Positions 8,166-16,674 of a stretch of 64,000 nt of DNA are shown here, piece by piece. This DNA is from JAGVPT01 sp963827085 (GTDB lineage: Bacteria > Bacteroidota > Ignavibacteria > UBA10030 > UBA8401). Where the stretch lies: NCBI GenBank assembly GCA_963827085.1, contig CAWGZY010000002.1, positions 1 through 64,000 on the forward strand, given 5' to 3'. The translations under genes and the position numbers were made by a program. Each line of letters opens with the position of its first letter. Within the stretch, counting starts at the first letter, position 1. The notes below the pieces were generated by a model that saw only the letters and a program-made list of their open reading frames with translations, made no database searches and had not been told where the DNA came from.

Positions 8166-10115
8166 ATGAAATCTTCTCTTCTCGTCCGTCAACTTTTCTA
8201 CATACTACTCATCTCAATAGCTGCATTTGAAGCAAAAGCAGATGAGATCAAGACAGCGTCGACCATCAAAGCAGTGACGGTCTACAACGACCAGGCACTC
8301 ATCACCCGCGCGGCAACGGTAAACATTCCCGCGGGAGTTCATACAATTATCTTCACCGGCCTTCCAGACATCATGATCGACCAATCCCTGAAGGTGTCCG
8401 GCATATCCGACGAGGAGGCGAAAATCTCCGATATCAAGATCGAGAAGCTGTTCCTCGATACTATTCCTGCGGCACATCTCGCCGATCTCAATCAGCGCCT
8501 CCACAACCTTATCGAAGAGAATAATACACTCGCACAGACAAAGCTTATTTACAAATCGCAGGGAGACGCTGTCGACGCTCTCCGAGACAACTACTCCAAA
8601 AGTCTCGCAAATACGAACCCTGGTCAAAAGCCGTCCCTCGACGAATGGGATAAGCTGCTCCAATATGTTGAGAAGAAAAAGATGGATTTTTGGACTAAGA
8701 CAGAATCGCTGGAGACTGAAATTCAGTCAAATGCCAGCAAGATGAGGGCGCTCGAGGATGAAATAACAAATGTGGGAGGACCATCAAGGAAGCGTGTGAA
8801 GCAAGTCGTCGTTATCACCCATGCAGAAAAAGGAAGCTCGCTGAACCTCGAGGTCTCCTATCTCATCCCTGACGCAAGATGGTGGCCGACGTACGAAGCG
8901 CGCGTCACCTCTGCAGAAAAGAGCCTGCAGCTTGGATATTCTGGGTATGTGCGGCAATCATCAGGAGAAGATTGGAACAATGTCGACATGACGCTCTCGA
9001 CTGCACGGCCAGCGATGAGCCAAGTGATTCCGTCCCTCGTTCGATGGACAGTCGAATCAAGGCACGCGCGACTTCTCCTGCCTCCAACACCAACGCTTAT
9101 GGGAAATACGCTCTCCGGTCGTGTGGTCGATGCCGAATCCGACGAAGCCCTAGTTGGGGCAAACGTTATTATCGAAGGAACGACGTTTGGCGCGGCAACT
9201 GATATACATGGGGATTTTATCGTCTATAATATCCCAGACGGAACGTACAAAGTGAAGGTGTCGTACGTCGGATACCGGCCACAAGAACAGTCTGATGTTC
9301 ATATCTCACAATCGAATGGCGCCAATCAACTTTTTTATCTCCAGGCAGGGGGTGTGCATGGGGAAGCGGTTATGATAACGGCTCAGGCACATGGCCAGAT
9401 GCAGCCGCAAAGCCAGCTCTCCTCCACCAATGAGCAGTACGCTCCCCCGCCGATTGTCAATGTGGTATCATCGGAAGCCTCTATTGCGGCAACACAACTA
9501 ACATCATCAAGTTTCTCGATCCAATCAAGACAATCGATACCGACCGATAATCAGGAGCACAAAGTTGGCATAGCAATCGAGAATTTTTCGATCGACTTTT
9601 CCTATGAAGCAGTCCCGAAAGCTATGCAGTCGGCATTTCTAAGAGGAAAAGGTAAGAACGTCGAGGACTATCCGCTGCTTGGCGGCAAAGCAAGTGTCTT
9701 CCTTGACAATTCCTTCGTGGCTTCTGTGCCGATCAAAACGATTATGCCGGCCGATTCGTTCTCCCTGAATCTCGGAATCGATGATGCGATCCGTGTCGAA
9801 CGCAAGCTCATCAGCCGCTTTACGGAGAGCGTCGGCACTTTTTCGACCAAGACGCGGACGAGGTATGAGTTTGAAAACATCATCGAGAACCACAAAAAAT
9901 ATCCAGTGGAGGTCACACTTACTGATCAGGTGCCTGTTTCTGCTGACGAAAAGATCGTTGTCGAATTGCAGGAACCGAAACCTGATGTTCTGATCCCTGA
10001 TGCCGACGGAATTTTGCGATGGAAATTGAAGCTCGCCCCGGGTGAGAAGCAGGTTATCAAGCTCAAGTTCACCGTGGAATATCCTCCAAGCGTCTTTCCG
10101 TATGGTCTGGAATAA
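8166..10115 (+). CDS. MuiA-like DUF4140/DUF4139 protein with inserted carboxypeptidase-regulatory-like domain
   Basis: Exported protein of 649 residues with a signal peptide ending near EAKA (residue 25). Residues about 30-130 match the DUF4140 pattern (VTVYNDQALITRAA ... IIFTGLP), and the second half matches DUF4139 (YLIPDARWWPTYEARV; ELQEPKPDVLIPDADGI near the end). These are the two domains of the mucoidy-inhibitor A family, named from a plasmid gene that suppresses mucoidy; the biochemical activity is not known. A coiled region separates them. Unusually, a CarboxypepD_reg-like beta-sandwich (about residues 315-392, LSGRVVDAESDEALVGANV ... VSYVGYRP) sits inside the DUF4139 part, followed by a Gln/Ser-rich linker. 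This insertion is common in Bacteroidota surface proteins. Confidence 0.8.
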   Translation: MKSSLLVRQLFYILLISIAAFEAKADEIKTASTIKAVTVYNDQALITRAATVNIPAGVHTIIFTGLPDIMIDQSLKVSGISDEEAKISDIKIEKLFLDTIPAAHLADLNQRLHNLIEENNTLAQTKLIYKSQGDAVDALRDNYSKSLANTNPGQKPSLDEWDKLLQYVEKKKMDFWTKTESLETEIQSNASKMRALEDEITNVGGPSRKRVKQVVVITHAEKGSSLNLEVSYLIPDARWWPTYEARVTSAEKSLQLGYSGYVRQSSGEDWNNVDMTLSTARPAMSQVIPSLVRWTVESRHARLLLPPTPTLMGNTLSGRVVDAESDEALVGANVIIEGTTFGAATDIHGDFIVYNIPDGTYKVKVSYVGYRPQEQSDVHISQSNGANQLFYLQAGGVHGEAVMITAQAHGQMQPQSQLSSTNEQYAPPPIVNVVSSEASIAATQLTSSSFSIQSRQSIPTDNQEHKVGIAIENFSIDFSYEAVPKAMQSAFLRGKGKNVEDYPLLGGKASVFLDNSFVASVPIKTIMPADSFSLNLGIDDAIRVERKLISRFTESVGTFSTKTRTRYEFENIIENHKKYPVEVTLTDQVPVSADEKIVVELQEPKPDVLIPDADGILRWKLKLAPGEKQVIKLKFTVEYPPSVFPYGLE

Positions 10116-10261
10116 CCGGACGCAGTAATACTACGTGCCACAGAAAGTGGATGTCGCCTCGTTTGGACAAAAAGCGTCCTTTGCCACCATGAAATAGATC
10201 CGCGAAGGCAACCGCCGGAATAGCTACTGTTGAAAAATTAGAGAATTGATTTAAAAGAGAG

Positions 10262-10302
10262 GATTATGATTCGCTCGCTCTAAAGCCGAGCTATCTTGCC
10301 GC
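10262..10302 (-). other. tRNA-Met-like 5' half (broken tRNA), copy B
   Basis: The minus strand has a D-arm-like GCTC...GAGC and an AATCATAATC anticodon-loop segment matching copy A at 1122-1162. The acceptor strand is more diverged (GCGGCAAGA) and no 3' half is recognisable. It is followed by the same TTAAATTTAGA spacer and hairpin as copy A, so the two loci are duplicates. Not a functional tRNA. Confidence 0.5.
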
Positions 10303-10329
10303 ATTAAATTTAGATTTTTTTTCAGCGAA

Positions 10330-10353
10330 GTCCCGACGCTTTTTGGTCGGGAC
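10330..10353. repeat. Hairpin beside tRNA-like half, copy B
   Basis: 8-bp perfect stem GTCCCGAC / GTCGGGAC with an 8-nt loop, flanked by CAGCGAA on the left as in copy A. The stem bases differ from copy A in compensated pairs. Confidence 0.65.
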
Positions 10354-10432
10354 TGAGCTATCCCCACGAGATCATCATGCTTCCCAGAAAATGCAAAAGG
10401 AAAGCGAAGGAGTCATCAACGCATGATGAAAA

Positions 10433-11866
10433 TTAATTGACCTGCGCCAGATACTCATGGCACGCTTCGGCAGCCTCACGACCGTGGCGCATCGCCCGTG
10501 CGACAAGGCTCGCCCCTGTCATGGCATCTCCGGCAACAAAGACTCCCCGAACGGATGTGGCATATTTTCCATCGGTCTTGATGTTTCCCCTTTCATCAAG
10601 AGCGACCTCGAGATCCTGAGTAAGCTTTCCATGTTCGACGTGGAGAAAGCCCATCGCTAAAAAGACGAGGTCGGCGTTGACGGTAAATTCGGATCCGGGT
10701 ATTTCAACCATTCCCTGATTATTCCCGTTCGCGTCTTTGTTCCATTCAAGACGCACGAATGCCCCTTTTTCAAGTTTCGATCCGCTCCCCGAGAACTTCT
10801 TTGTCCCGACCGACCAATCTCGATGACAGCCTTCCTCATGAGACGAAGAACTCCGAAGAATCTTCGGCCAGTCGGGCCAGTCAGGATTAAACGGCTTGTC
10901 CCATTCACGGGGTTTGGGGAGAATTTCAAATTGATATACTTCTTTTGCTCCTTGTCGGATTGCTGTACCGACACAATCGTTGCCGGTATCGCCGCCGCCG
11001 ATCACCACGACGGTTTTGTTGCCAGCCCATATAATCTCATCCTGTTTCTTCGTTCCGGCAACATACATGTTCGATTGCGCGAGATAGTCCATCGCCTGAT
11101 GAACTCCTTCAAGCTCGCTGCCGGGAACATTCAAGCCGCGCGCATGGCCGGCTCCCGGGGTTAGCACGATTGCGTCGAATGATTCTCTCAATTCTTTTGA
11201 GGAAATATCTTCTCCGACATTGACGTTCGTTTCAAAGCGAACCCCTTCCGATTTCATCTGCTCCAATCGTCTGTCGATGACCCATTTCTCTAATTTGAAA
11301 TCAGGAATTCCATAACGGAGAATCCCTCCCACCTTGTCCGACTTCTCAAAGACGGTCACGGAATCTCCGAGGTGCCGTAATCTCTGAGCCGCCGCCAAAC
11401 CGGCGGGCCCGGATCCGACAACGGCGACGCGTCTCTTCGTTTCAACAACTGGAAGGGATGGAACAACCCATCCGTTTTCGAATGCCCGTTCCGCGACGAA
11501 CAATTCGATCTGCCGTATCGACACCGGACTGATATTGACTGAAAGAGTGCAGGCTGCCTCGCACATCGCAGGGCATACCCTGGCCGTTATCTCCGGAAAA
11601 CTATTGGTCCATTCAAGCTGTTGGTATGCTTCGCGCCATTGGCCGCGATAGACAAGATCGTTCCAATTGGGGATGTCATTATGAAGCGGACATCCTAACC
11701 AATGACAAAACGGAACGCCGCAACTCATGCATCGGGCTCCCTGCCGTTTGATCTCTTCTTCTGTGAGAGGATTTACGAATTCATGATAGTCTTGTATGCG
11801 GTCAGCGACGGGACGATACGTCGGATTAACGCGCGGATATTCGAGGAATCCACCTGCCTTGCCCAT
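10433..11866 (-). CDS. gltD: Glutamate synthase small (beta) subunit, NADPH-dependent
   Basis: Supplies electrons from NAD(P)H to the large glutamate synthase subunit, which makes two glutamates from glutamine and 2-oxoglutarate. The 477 residues fit GltD. Near the N-terminus are the cysteines for the iron-sulfur clusters (C46, C49, C54, C59 in GARCMSCGVPFCHWLGC; C98, C102, C106 in VCPAMCEAAC). The FAD-binding GSGPAGLAAA is at residues 151-160 and a second dinucleotide fold (VVVIGGGDTGNDC) near 290. The C-terminal GDAMTGASLVARA loop is typical. AAAGGGG precedes the ATG. No gltB lies next to it, which is unusual because gltB and gltD are normally adjacent; the large subunit must lie outside the window or the protein serves another partner. 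Confidence 0.93.
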   Translation of the reverse strand: MGKAGGFLEYPRVNPTYRPVADRIQDYHEFVNPLTEEEIKRQGARCMSCGVPFCHWLGCPLHNDIPNWNDLVYRGQWREAYQQLEWTNSFPEITARVCPAMCEAACTLSVNISPVSIRQIELFVAERAFENGWVVPSLPVVETKRRVAVVGSGPAGLAAAQRLRHLGDSVTVFEKSDKVGGILRYGIPDFKLEKWVIDRRLEQMKSEGVRFETNVNVGEDISSKELRESFDAIVLTPGAGHARGLNVPGSELEGVHQAMDYLAQSNMYVAGTKKQDEIIWAGNKTVVVIGGGDTGNDCVGTAIRQGAKEVYQFEILPKPREWDKPFNPDWPDWPKILRSSSSHEEGCHRDWSVGTKKFSGSGSKLEKGAFVRLEWNKDANGNNQGMVEIPGSEFTVNADLVFLAMGFLHVEHGKLTQDLEVALDERGNIKTDGKYATSVRGVFVAGDAMTGASLVARAMRHGREAAEACHEYLAQVN

Positions 11867-12034
11867 ATGTGAAGCCCCTTTGAGTAGTATGTGAAATTTT
11901 TGTGTCTTTTGTCTTCCTGTTGTGCCGGTCCTACACAGACCATAATATTAAAATAACCAAGTCGCGAGGTAATATCAACAACCTTTTTTATGCGGAAATC
12001 GGAGTTCTTTCCTAAATCGAGACTTCTGAAAAAT

Positions 12035-12130
12035 TCCAAAAGTATGGCTCGCGCAAATCCCGAGGGGATGGCTTCGCCAGCGGCTTGGCGAAAGGCAATT
12101 TTTCAGATGTCTCAAGTCATAAATCGAATC
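12035..12130. repeat. Dispersed intergenic repeat, copy A
   Basis: A block of 27 nt (12065-12091) is identical to 26971-26997, and the next 40 nt are also similar. The block contains the inverted repeat CGCCA/TGGCG around GCGGCT. Upstream, 12035-12052 resembles 25669-25687 on the far side of the IS110 element. No coding capacity. It looks like a REP- or MITE-like family member. Confidence 0.65.
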
Positions 12131-12164
12131 ACAGGGAGAAAAGCGGAGCGTCTGCCAGGCACGG

Positions 12165-12770
12165 TTACTGCTGCGGCGGCTGGTCAGAAAATTTGAGATT
12201 AGAAGTGACTACAATCTGTTCCTGTTCCACCCTCAAATTCTGATTGAAAGGTGTAATATAGACCGTTTTGGATTGATCGCCCGGGAGCGAAACGAGAACG
12301 CTCGGCTGCACAGGCTGCGGCCCGGCAAACTCAAACTCCGGCCGGTAGAATTTTGAAATATCGACGTCGCCGAGGTGTATTTTCTTGCCAAAAAACTTGG
12401 TATACACTTCAAATGATGCCTTCAGCACTTTGACGGATATTCTGTTCGTTTCCTGGTGATATTTGATCTCAACTTCACCGTTGGCAACCGACCCGTACGA
12501 AAATACTCCCACATTAACGCTTGCATCGGCGAAAAAAGCAGCCGCATTCTGTTTGAGCTCGATCCGGGCATTCTTGACGGTCCAGGTGTATTCTCCTTTA
12601 ATCCCCAGGACGTTATACGGCGCTTTTCCACTCACCGGGCCGACAGCAGTGAGAAAACCGTTGAGCGTAGACTGGCGAACAACCACCACGGCGTCAGGAC
12701 CCTGGGCGTTCGAAGAATGAACGAACATGAAAAGAGTGAAGATGAACACGGCGATCGTCTTTGCGCGCAT
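12165..12770 (-). CDS. Exported protein of unknown function
   Basis: I do not recognise the family. The 201-residue product has a signal peptide (about 1-22, ending SSNA) and no further membrane segments. The mature part is rich in beta-strand-like alternation (EYTWTVKNARIEL, NGEVEIKYHQETNRISVKV) and ends in a short Gln/Pro tail. A periplasmic or outer-membrane-associated beta protein is plausible from composition alone. It lies 124 nt downstream of the pyrimidine phosphorylase gene on the same strand, but the gap is too long to assume co-transcription. The only cysteine-like feature is absence: no Cys in the mature chain, so it is not a lipoprotein. Confidence 0.6.
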   Translation of the reverse strand: MRAKTIAVFIFTLFMFVHSSNAQGPDAVVVVRQSTLNGFLTAVGPVSGKAPYNVLGIKGEYTWTVKNARIELKQNAAAFFADASVNVGVFSYGSVANGEVEIKYHQETNRISVKVLKASFEVYTKFFGKKIHLGDVDISKFYRPEFEFAGPQPVQPSVLVSLPGDQSKTVYITPFNQNLRVEQEQIVVTSNLKFSDQPPQQ

Positions 12771-12894
12771 GGTTTTTTCCTCAGTGATCGGTAGAAACTC
12801 TTAAAGAGTCGATTGGATTAAATAGCTGCAATCCGACAGTTCCAGAAAAGTTTAAAAATTAATCTCGCCAATGTCAAAAAAATTCCATTTGCGG

Positions 12895-14226
12895 TTAGAT
12901 GGCAAAGGGCTTAATGCCGTTCTCGTCGACCTGACTAATGACGAGTGGAACGGGATCAGGCTTCGAAGGTGCGATAGAAAAAGTGCTGGCGATTCGTTCG
13001 GGGGCAGGTTCAACAACGCTTTTATTGTCCGTATAAAAAATTGCCAGGGTTTCGCCGGCGCTGACTGCATCGCCGATTTTTTTTGTCAGCGTAATGCCTG
13101 CCTTCGGATCGATGACATCGTCGATTTTTGTCCTGCCGGCGCCGAGTTCGATGCCGGTTAAACCGAGTTCAAGAGAATCGATGCCGGTAACAAATCCGCT
13201 TTGCGAGGATTTGATTTCGCCGGAATATTTCGAACGCGGATATTTTTCAAGATGTTCGATGAATGAGACGTCGCCCCCCTGCCGCTTCACCAGTTGAATA
13301 AATTTTTCGTACGCTTTCCCATTTTTCACAACTTCTCTGCAGCGTTCCATCCCTTCCGGGAGCGACTGCGCCTTCTCACCTAACATCACCATCGCGCCGC
13401 CGAGAACGTACGTCAATTCCATTACATCGGGAACATTCTTGCCGCGCAAACATTCAACCGATTCAGCCACTTCCAGCCAGTTGCCGATCATAAATCCGAG
13501 CGGTTGGTTCATGCCGGTGATAAAACCTATCGTCTTCTTTCCGAAGCTGTTGCCAATCTCGACAAGCGCTTTCGCCAATTCTGCGGCTCTCTCGTATGTC
13601 GGCATGAACGAACCGCGTCCGGTCTTCACGTCTAACACAAGGGCATCAATCCCTTCTGCCAGTTTTTTGCTCATGATGCTTCCGGCGATCAGCGGAATAG
13701 ACTCGACGGTTGCAGTCACGTCGCGCAGGGCGTACATTTTTTTATCGGCAGGGGCAATCTCTTCCGTTTGGCCGATCATGACTGCGCCGACTTCGGCAAT
13801 CACTTTCTTGTACTCGCCGATCGACAATGAGGTGCTGAAACCGGGTATGGATTCGAGTTTGTCCAGCGTCCCCCCCGTGTGTCCAAGGCCGCGGCCGCTG
13901 ATCATCGGTACGGAGACGCCGCACGCGGCAACAATCGGCGTCAGGGGAAGCGAAATTTTGTCCCCGACTCCGCCGGTCGAATGCTTGTCAACTTTCACTC
14001 CAGGGATCTTCGACAAATCAATAACCTGGCCGGAGTGGAGCATCAGCCGCGTGAACTCGCGCGTCTCTTCCGAAGTCATTCCGCGGAAATACGCGGCCAT
14101 CAAAAAAGCCGACATTTGGTAGTCGGGAATTTTCCCTTTTACAAATCCATCGATTATGAACTGCAGTTCATCGGACGAGAGAGAGGCACCATCACGTTTT
14201 TTGTGGATCAGCTCATTGGCTGTCAT
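12895..14226 (-). CDS. deoA: Thymidine/pyrimidine-nucleoside phosphorylase
   Basis: Catalyses reversible phosphorolysis of pyrimidine (deoxy)nucleosides to base plus (deoxy)ribose 1-phosphate in nucleoside salvage. The length (443 residues) and signature KHSTGGVGDK (81-90) match the family. R168, S183 and K187 line up with the base-binding residues R171, S186 and K190 of the E. coli thymidine phosphorylase. The glycine-rich GRGLGHTGGTLDKLE (111-125) is also conserved. Whether it prefers thymidine only or also uridine cannot be told. It starts 4 nt after the stop of the HAD phosphatase gene, so the two are probably co-transcribed with the NUDIX, mscS and pyrE genes upstream. Confidence 0.93.
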   Translation of the reverse strand: MTANELIHKKRDGASLSSDELQFIIDGFVKGKIPDYQMSAFLMAAYFRGMTSEETREFTRLMLHSGQVIDLSKIPGVKVDKHSTGGVGDKISLPLTPIVAACGVSVPMISGRGLGHTGGTLDKLESIPGFSTSLSIGEYKKVIAEVGAVMIGQTEEIAPADKKMYALRDVTATVESIPLIAGSIMSKKLAEGIDALVLDVKTGRGSFMPTYERAAELAKALVEIGNSFGKKTIGFITGMNQPLGFMIGNWLEVAESVECLRGKNVPDVMELTYVLGGAMVMLGEKAQSLPEGMERCREVVKNGKAYEKFIQLVKRQGGDVSFIEHLEKYPRSKYSGEIKSSQSGFVTGIDSLELGLTGIELGAGRTKIDDVIDPKAGITLTKKIGDAVSAGETLAIFYTDNKSVVEPAPERIASTFSIAPSKPDPVPLVISQVDENGIKPFAI

Positions 14227-14230
14227 AGGC

Positions 14231-14869
14231 TTATAGAAGTGTGAGGAGCTGGGGAAAGCTGTCGATGATCCACTGCGGTTGAGCGACCTTCATCTGATCG
14301 CGCGAGCATGTTCCGTAAGTAACTCCGCATGTGGCAACGCGGGCATTTTTTCCGGTGAGAATATCTCTTTCAGTATCCCCAACCATGAGCGTCTCTTCAT
14401 TCACCCAACGTTGTTCTTTCATTATTTTGTTGAGAATAGACGGATTCGGTTTGTGCGGCATACCATCGGTCCCCTGCAGCTGGGAAAAATATTCGGCGAT
14501 GCCAAAAAATGCCAATATCCTTTTTGTCGTCTCGCTCGATTTGATCGTCGCCGTTGCCATGCTGATTTTCTTGATGTGGAGAATCTCGATAGTCTCTTTT
14601 ACACCGGGGAATAATTTTGTGTTCTCGAGGGCGCGCGGACGGTAATAGTCGCGGTACATTATAGCAGCTTCTGGAATTTTCGGATGCAATCGGTCCGGAA
14701 GCAGGAGCGTAAATGTCTCCTGCAGCGTTTTGCCGATGTGGGGGTATAAATCTTCTTCCGTGTAATTTTCAACGCCAAGCTGCTGGAGCACCCACAACTG
14801 CGCCCCCGCAATATCCCGTTTGGAATCGAGAAGCGTCCCGTCGACGTCGAAAATAATATTCCTAATCAT
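14231..14869 (-). CDS. HAD-superfamily hydrolase, phosphoglycolate-phosphatase-like
   Basis: Predicted cytosolic phosphatase of 212 residues. HAD motif I is D8-V-D10-G-T (IIFDVDGTLLDS), motif II is probably TATIKSS, motif III is K in PHKPNPSIL, and motif IV is GDTERD. The alpha-helical cap between motifs I and II is the C1 type seen in Gph and beta-phosphoglucomutase relatives. Substrate is not evident from sequence. Its place between a NUDIX hydrolase and a nucleoside phosphorylase suggests a nucleotide or sugar-phosphate clean-up role, but that is inference. Confidence 0.85.
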   Translation of the reverse strand: MIRNIIFDVDGTLLDSKRDIAGAQLWVLQQLGVENYTEEDLYPHIGKTLQETFTLLLPDRLHPKIPEAAIMYRDYYRPRALENTKLFPGVKETIEILHIKKISMATATIKSSETTKRILAFFGIAEYFSQLQGTDGMPHKPNPSILNKIMKEQRWVNEETLMVGDTERDILTGKNARVATCGVTYGTCSRDQMKVAQPQWIIDSFPQLLTLL

Positions 14870-14897
14870 TGATGCGTTGTCCGTAAGTTCACATTGA

Positions 14898-14969
14898 GAA
14901 TACAGAATACAGCAGACAGGAGACAGAATACAGCAAACTTGGCATTCTTAAATTCTGTATTCTGTATTC
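14898..14969. repeat. 15-bp perfect inverted repeat (GAATACAGAATACAG)
   Basis: GAATACAGAATACAG at 14898-14912 pairs exactly with CTGTATTCTGTATTC at 14955-14969; a third partial unit (GACAGAATACAG) lies inside the loop. It lies between the NUDIX stop and the HAD start on the minus strand. It could act as a transcript hairpin or be a small dispersed element; no T-tract follows the arm. Confidence 0.55.
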
Positions 14970-14991
14970 TATTCTCTCTCATTTTCCGCCG

Positions 14992-15537
14992 TCATGGTCC
15001 TAAGCGAAGCCGCCGCTCGCCGATAAAAATCCCTGCAATCGACTTCCCGTCGGCAATTTCGCCCCGTTCGATCATTGCCACAGCTTCGACGAGCGGGACG
15101 CGAAGAAGTTTAATTGATTGTTCTCCTTCTTCCAACGACTGTCCTTGCGGCGACAGGGAAAGATCCTGCGCCATAAAGATGTGGAGCCGTTCATTGCAAA
15201 ATCCCGGAGTCGTCATCATGGTCGTAAGTTTTGTCCACCGCCGAGCTACGTATCCCGTTTCCTCACGGAGTTCGCGTTCGGCGCAATGCTGCGGATCTTC
15301 CTTCGCGTCGAGTTTTCCCGCCGGCAATTCGATAACTTCCCCGCCGATTGGATACCGGAATTGTTGTACCAGGAGAATATCGTTGTTTTCGAACACAGCA
15401 AGCACGACGCCACCGCCCGGATGCTCGATAATTTCCCTTATCGACTGATTGCCTGAATAGTAGCGAACGTGGTCCACGACAAGGTTGACGATCTTTCCGG
15501 TGTATAATTTTTCACTCCGGAGAAGTTCAAAATTCAT
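14992..15537 (-). CDS. NUDIX hydrolase, ADP-ribose pyrophosphatase-like
   Basis: Hydrolyses nucleoside diphosphate linked compounds, in this subfamily typically ADP-ribose to AMP and ribose 5-phosphate. The 181 residues contain a complete NUDIX box GX5EX7REUXEEXGU: G74, E80, R88, E89, E92, E93 and G95 (ending RELREETGY), preceded by GGEVIELPAG as in NudF-type enzymes. The start codon overlaps the stop of the mechanosensitive channel gene by one base (TGATG), so translation is probably coupled. Substrate assignment is by family only. Confidence 0.88.
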   Translation of the reverse strand: MNFELLRSEKLYTGKIVNLVVDHVRYYSGNQSIREIIEHPGGGVVLAVFENNDILLVQQFRYPIGGEVIELPAGKLDAKEDPQHCAERELREETGYVARRWTKLTTMMTTPGFCNERLHIFMAQDLSLSPQGQSLEEGEQSIKLLRVPLVEAVAMIERGEIADGKSIAGIFIGERRLRLGP

Positions 15538-16658
15538 CAGCGTTTTCTTTCTCTGATATGAACAAGCTGCTGCGGGAAAGCGAATGCAATCTTCGCTTTG
15601 CTGAACGCATCATACGCCTGAACGCGAAGCTTTTCTCCCGTCGGAAATTGCTGTTTGAACGCTGCGACATGGCAGAAAAGTCTGAATTGAAGCCCGGTTT
15701 CTCCGAGCTTCATGAGATTGACTTCCGGCGCCGGAATCTTCAGGACGTCCGGATGTGCGCGAGCGAGGTCCAGCAGGATTTTTTTCACTGCAGCGACATC
15801 CGAACCATACGCAACATTGACTTCCACAACTACGCGCACCGCAGGAGCGGGAAAAGAATAATTCACGATGCGCGTCTTGATCAGATCACTGTTCGGAACG
15901 ATGATCAGATTATTGTCCGAATCCACGATTCTTGTGCTGCGGAGCCCGATCCCAAAGATATCCCCCTCTTCTCCGGATGGAATTTTCACTCGGTCCCCGA
16001 TGCGGAACGGACGGTCGAGCATGATGACGAACCCCGAGATCATGTTCGAGATCGTTTCCTGAGCCGCCAAGCCTATGGCAAGCGAACCGACGCTGAGAAG
16101 GGCCAGCAGACTCGAAATGTTCTGGCCGAAATGGTCGAGCACCACGATCACGACTATCACTGCAACAAGGATATTAACGAGCCGATTAACGAGCGGTACG
16201 AAAGCAAGGTCGAAATTCGACGATTCCTTTTCGGCGACGGAGTGGAGCGCATGCCGGATAAGTGCATCAACAATTTTGATGCCGAGTGCTGTCAGCACAA
16301 ATGCCATCAGCACATAGAGGGTTTCGTTTGAATATTCCAGAAATTTAAAAAACGACGTGTTTGCCGGCGAAAGGCCTTCACTAAGTTCACGAAGGCCGAA
16401 ATACATTCCTGAAATGGCGCTGATGGACATCAAGCGTTCAAGGATGATCTCTAATATCTCATCATCAAGGATGTTTTTTGTACGTGTAATGATCTTGCGC
16501 CCGACAACATCGAAGAGAAATTTTACCACTTTGCCGACGATGAGCACGAGAAGAAAAAGTACAAACCCCGCAACGGCGTGAAATAGCAGCCCCGTTCCGA
16601 ACATTGCTTCGGCTTTCTGCAACAGCGTATCGCTGATGACGATGAGGAGTGATTTCAT
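15537..16658 (-). CDS. MscS-family small-conductance mechanosensitive channel
   Basis: Inner-membrane channel expected to open under membrane tension and release solutes on osmotic downshift. The 373-residue length is larger than E. coli MscS (286). Four to five hydrophobic segments occupy about residues 20-200. The pore-lining helix and beta domain start near LLALLSVGSLAIGLAAQETISN, followed by GFVIMLDRPFRIGDRVKI and GIGLRSTRIVDSDNNLIIVPNS, which are the family hallmarks. It sits 16 nt after pyrE and overlaps the NUDIX gene start by one base, so it is in the middle of an operon. Confidence 0.92.
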   Translation of the reverse strand: MKSLLIVISDTLLQKAEAMFGTGLLFHAVAGFVLFLLVLIVGKVVKFLFDVVGRKIITRTKNILDDEILEIILERLMSISAISGMYFGLRELSEGLSPANTSFFKFLEYSNETLYVLMAFVLTALGIKIVDALIRHALHSVAEKESSNFDLAFVPLVNRLVNILVAVIVVIVVLDHFGQNISSLLALLSVGSLAIGLAAQETISNMISGFVIMLDRPFRIGDRVKIPSGEEGDIFGIGLRSTRIVDSDNNLIIVPNSDLIKTRIVNYSFPAPAVRVVVEVNVAYGSDVAAVKKILLDLARAHPDVLKIPAPEVNLMKLGETGLQFRLFCHVAAFKQQFPTGEKLRVQAYDAFSKAKIAFAFPQQLVHIRERKR

Positions 16659-16674
16659 GGAAAAATCCTGCGAG

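Larger units (their letters stand above)
10116..10432. other. Intergenic region holding the second tRNA-like half and hairpin
   Basis: Lies between the convergent MuiA-like and gltD genes. Apart from the tRNA-like repeat at 10262-10360 no feature was recognised. The hairpin at 10330-10353 could also serve as a terminator for either gene. Confidence 0.5.

Noticed and set aside
13439..14122. Long plus-strand open frame of 227 codons
   Set aside because: It lies antisense inside the pyrimidine-nucleoside phosphorylase gene, has arginine/proline/serine-rich composition typical of shadow frames and no family resemblance.
15558..16331. Plus-strand open frame of 257 codons
   Set aside because: Antisense to the mscS gene, which has clear family motifs; the frame has no ribosome binding site or recognisable domain.
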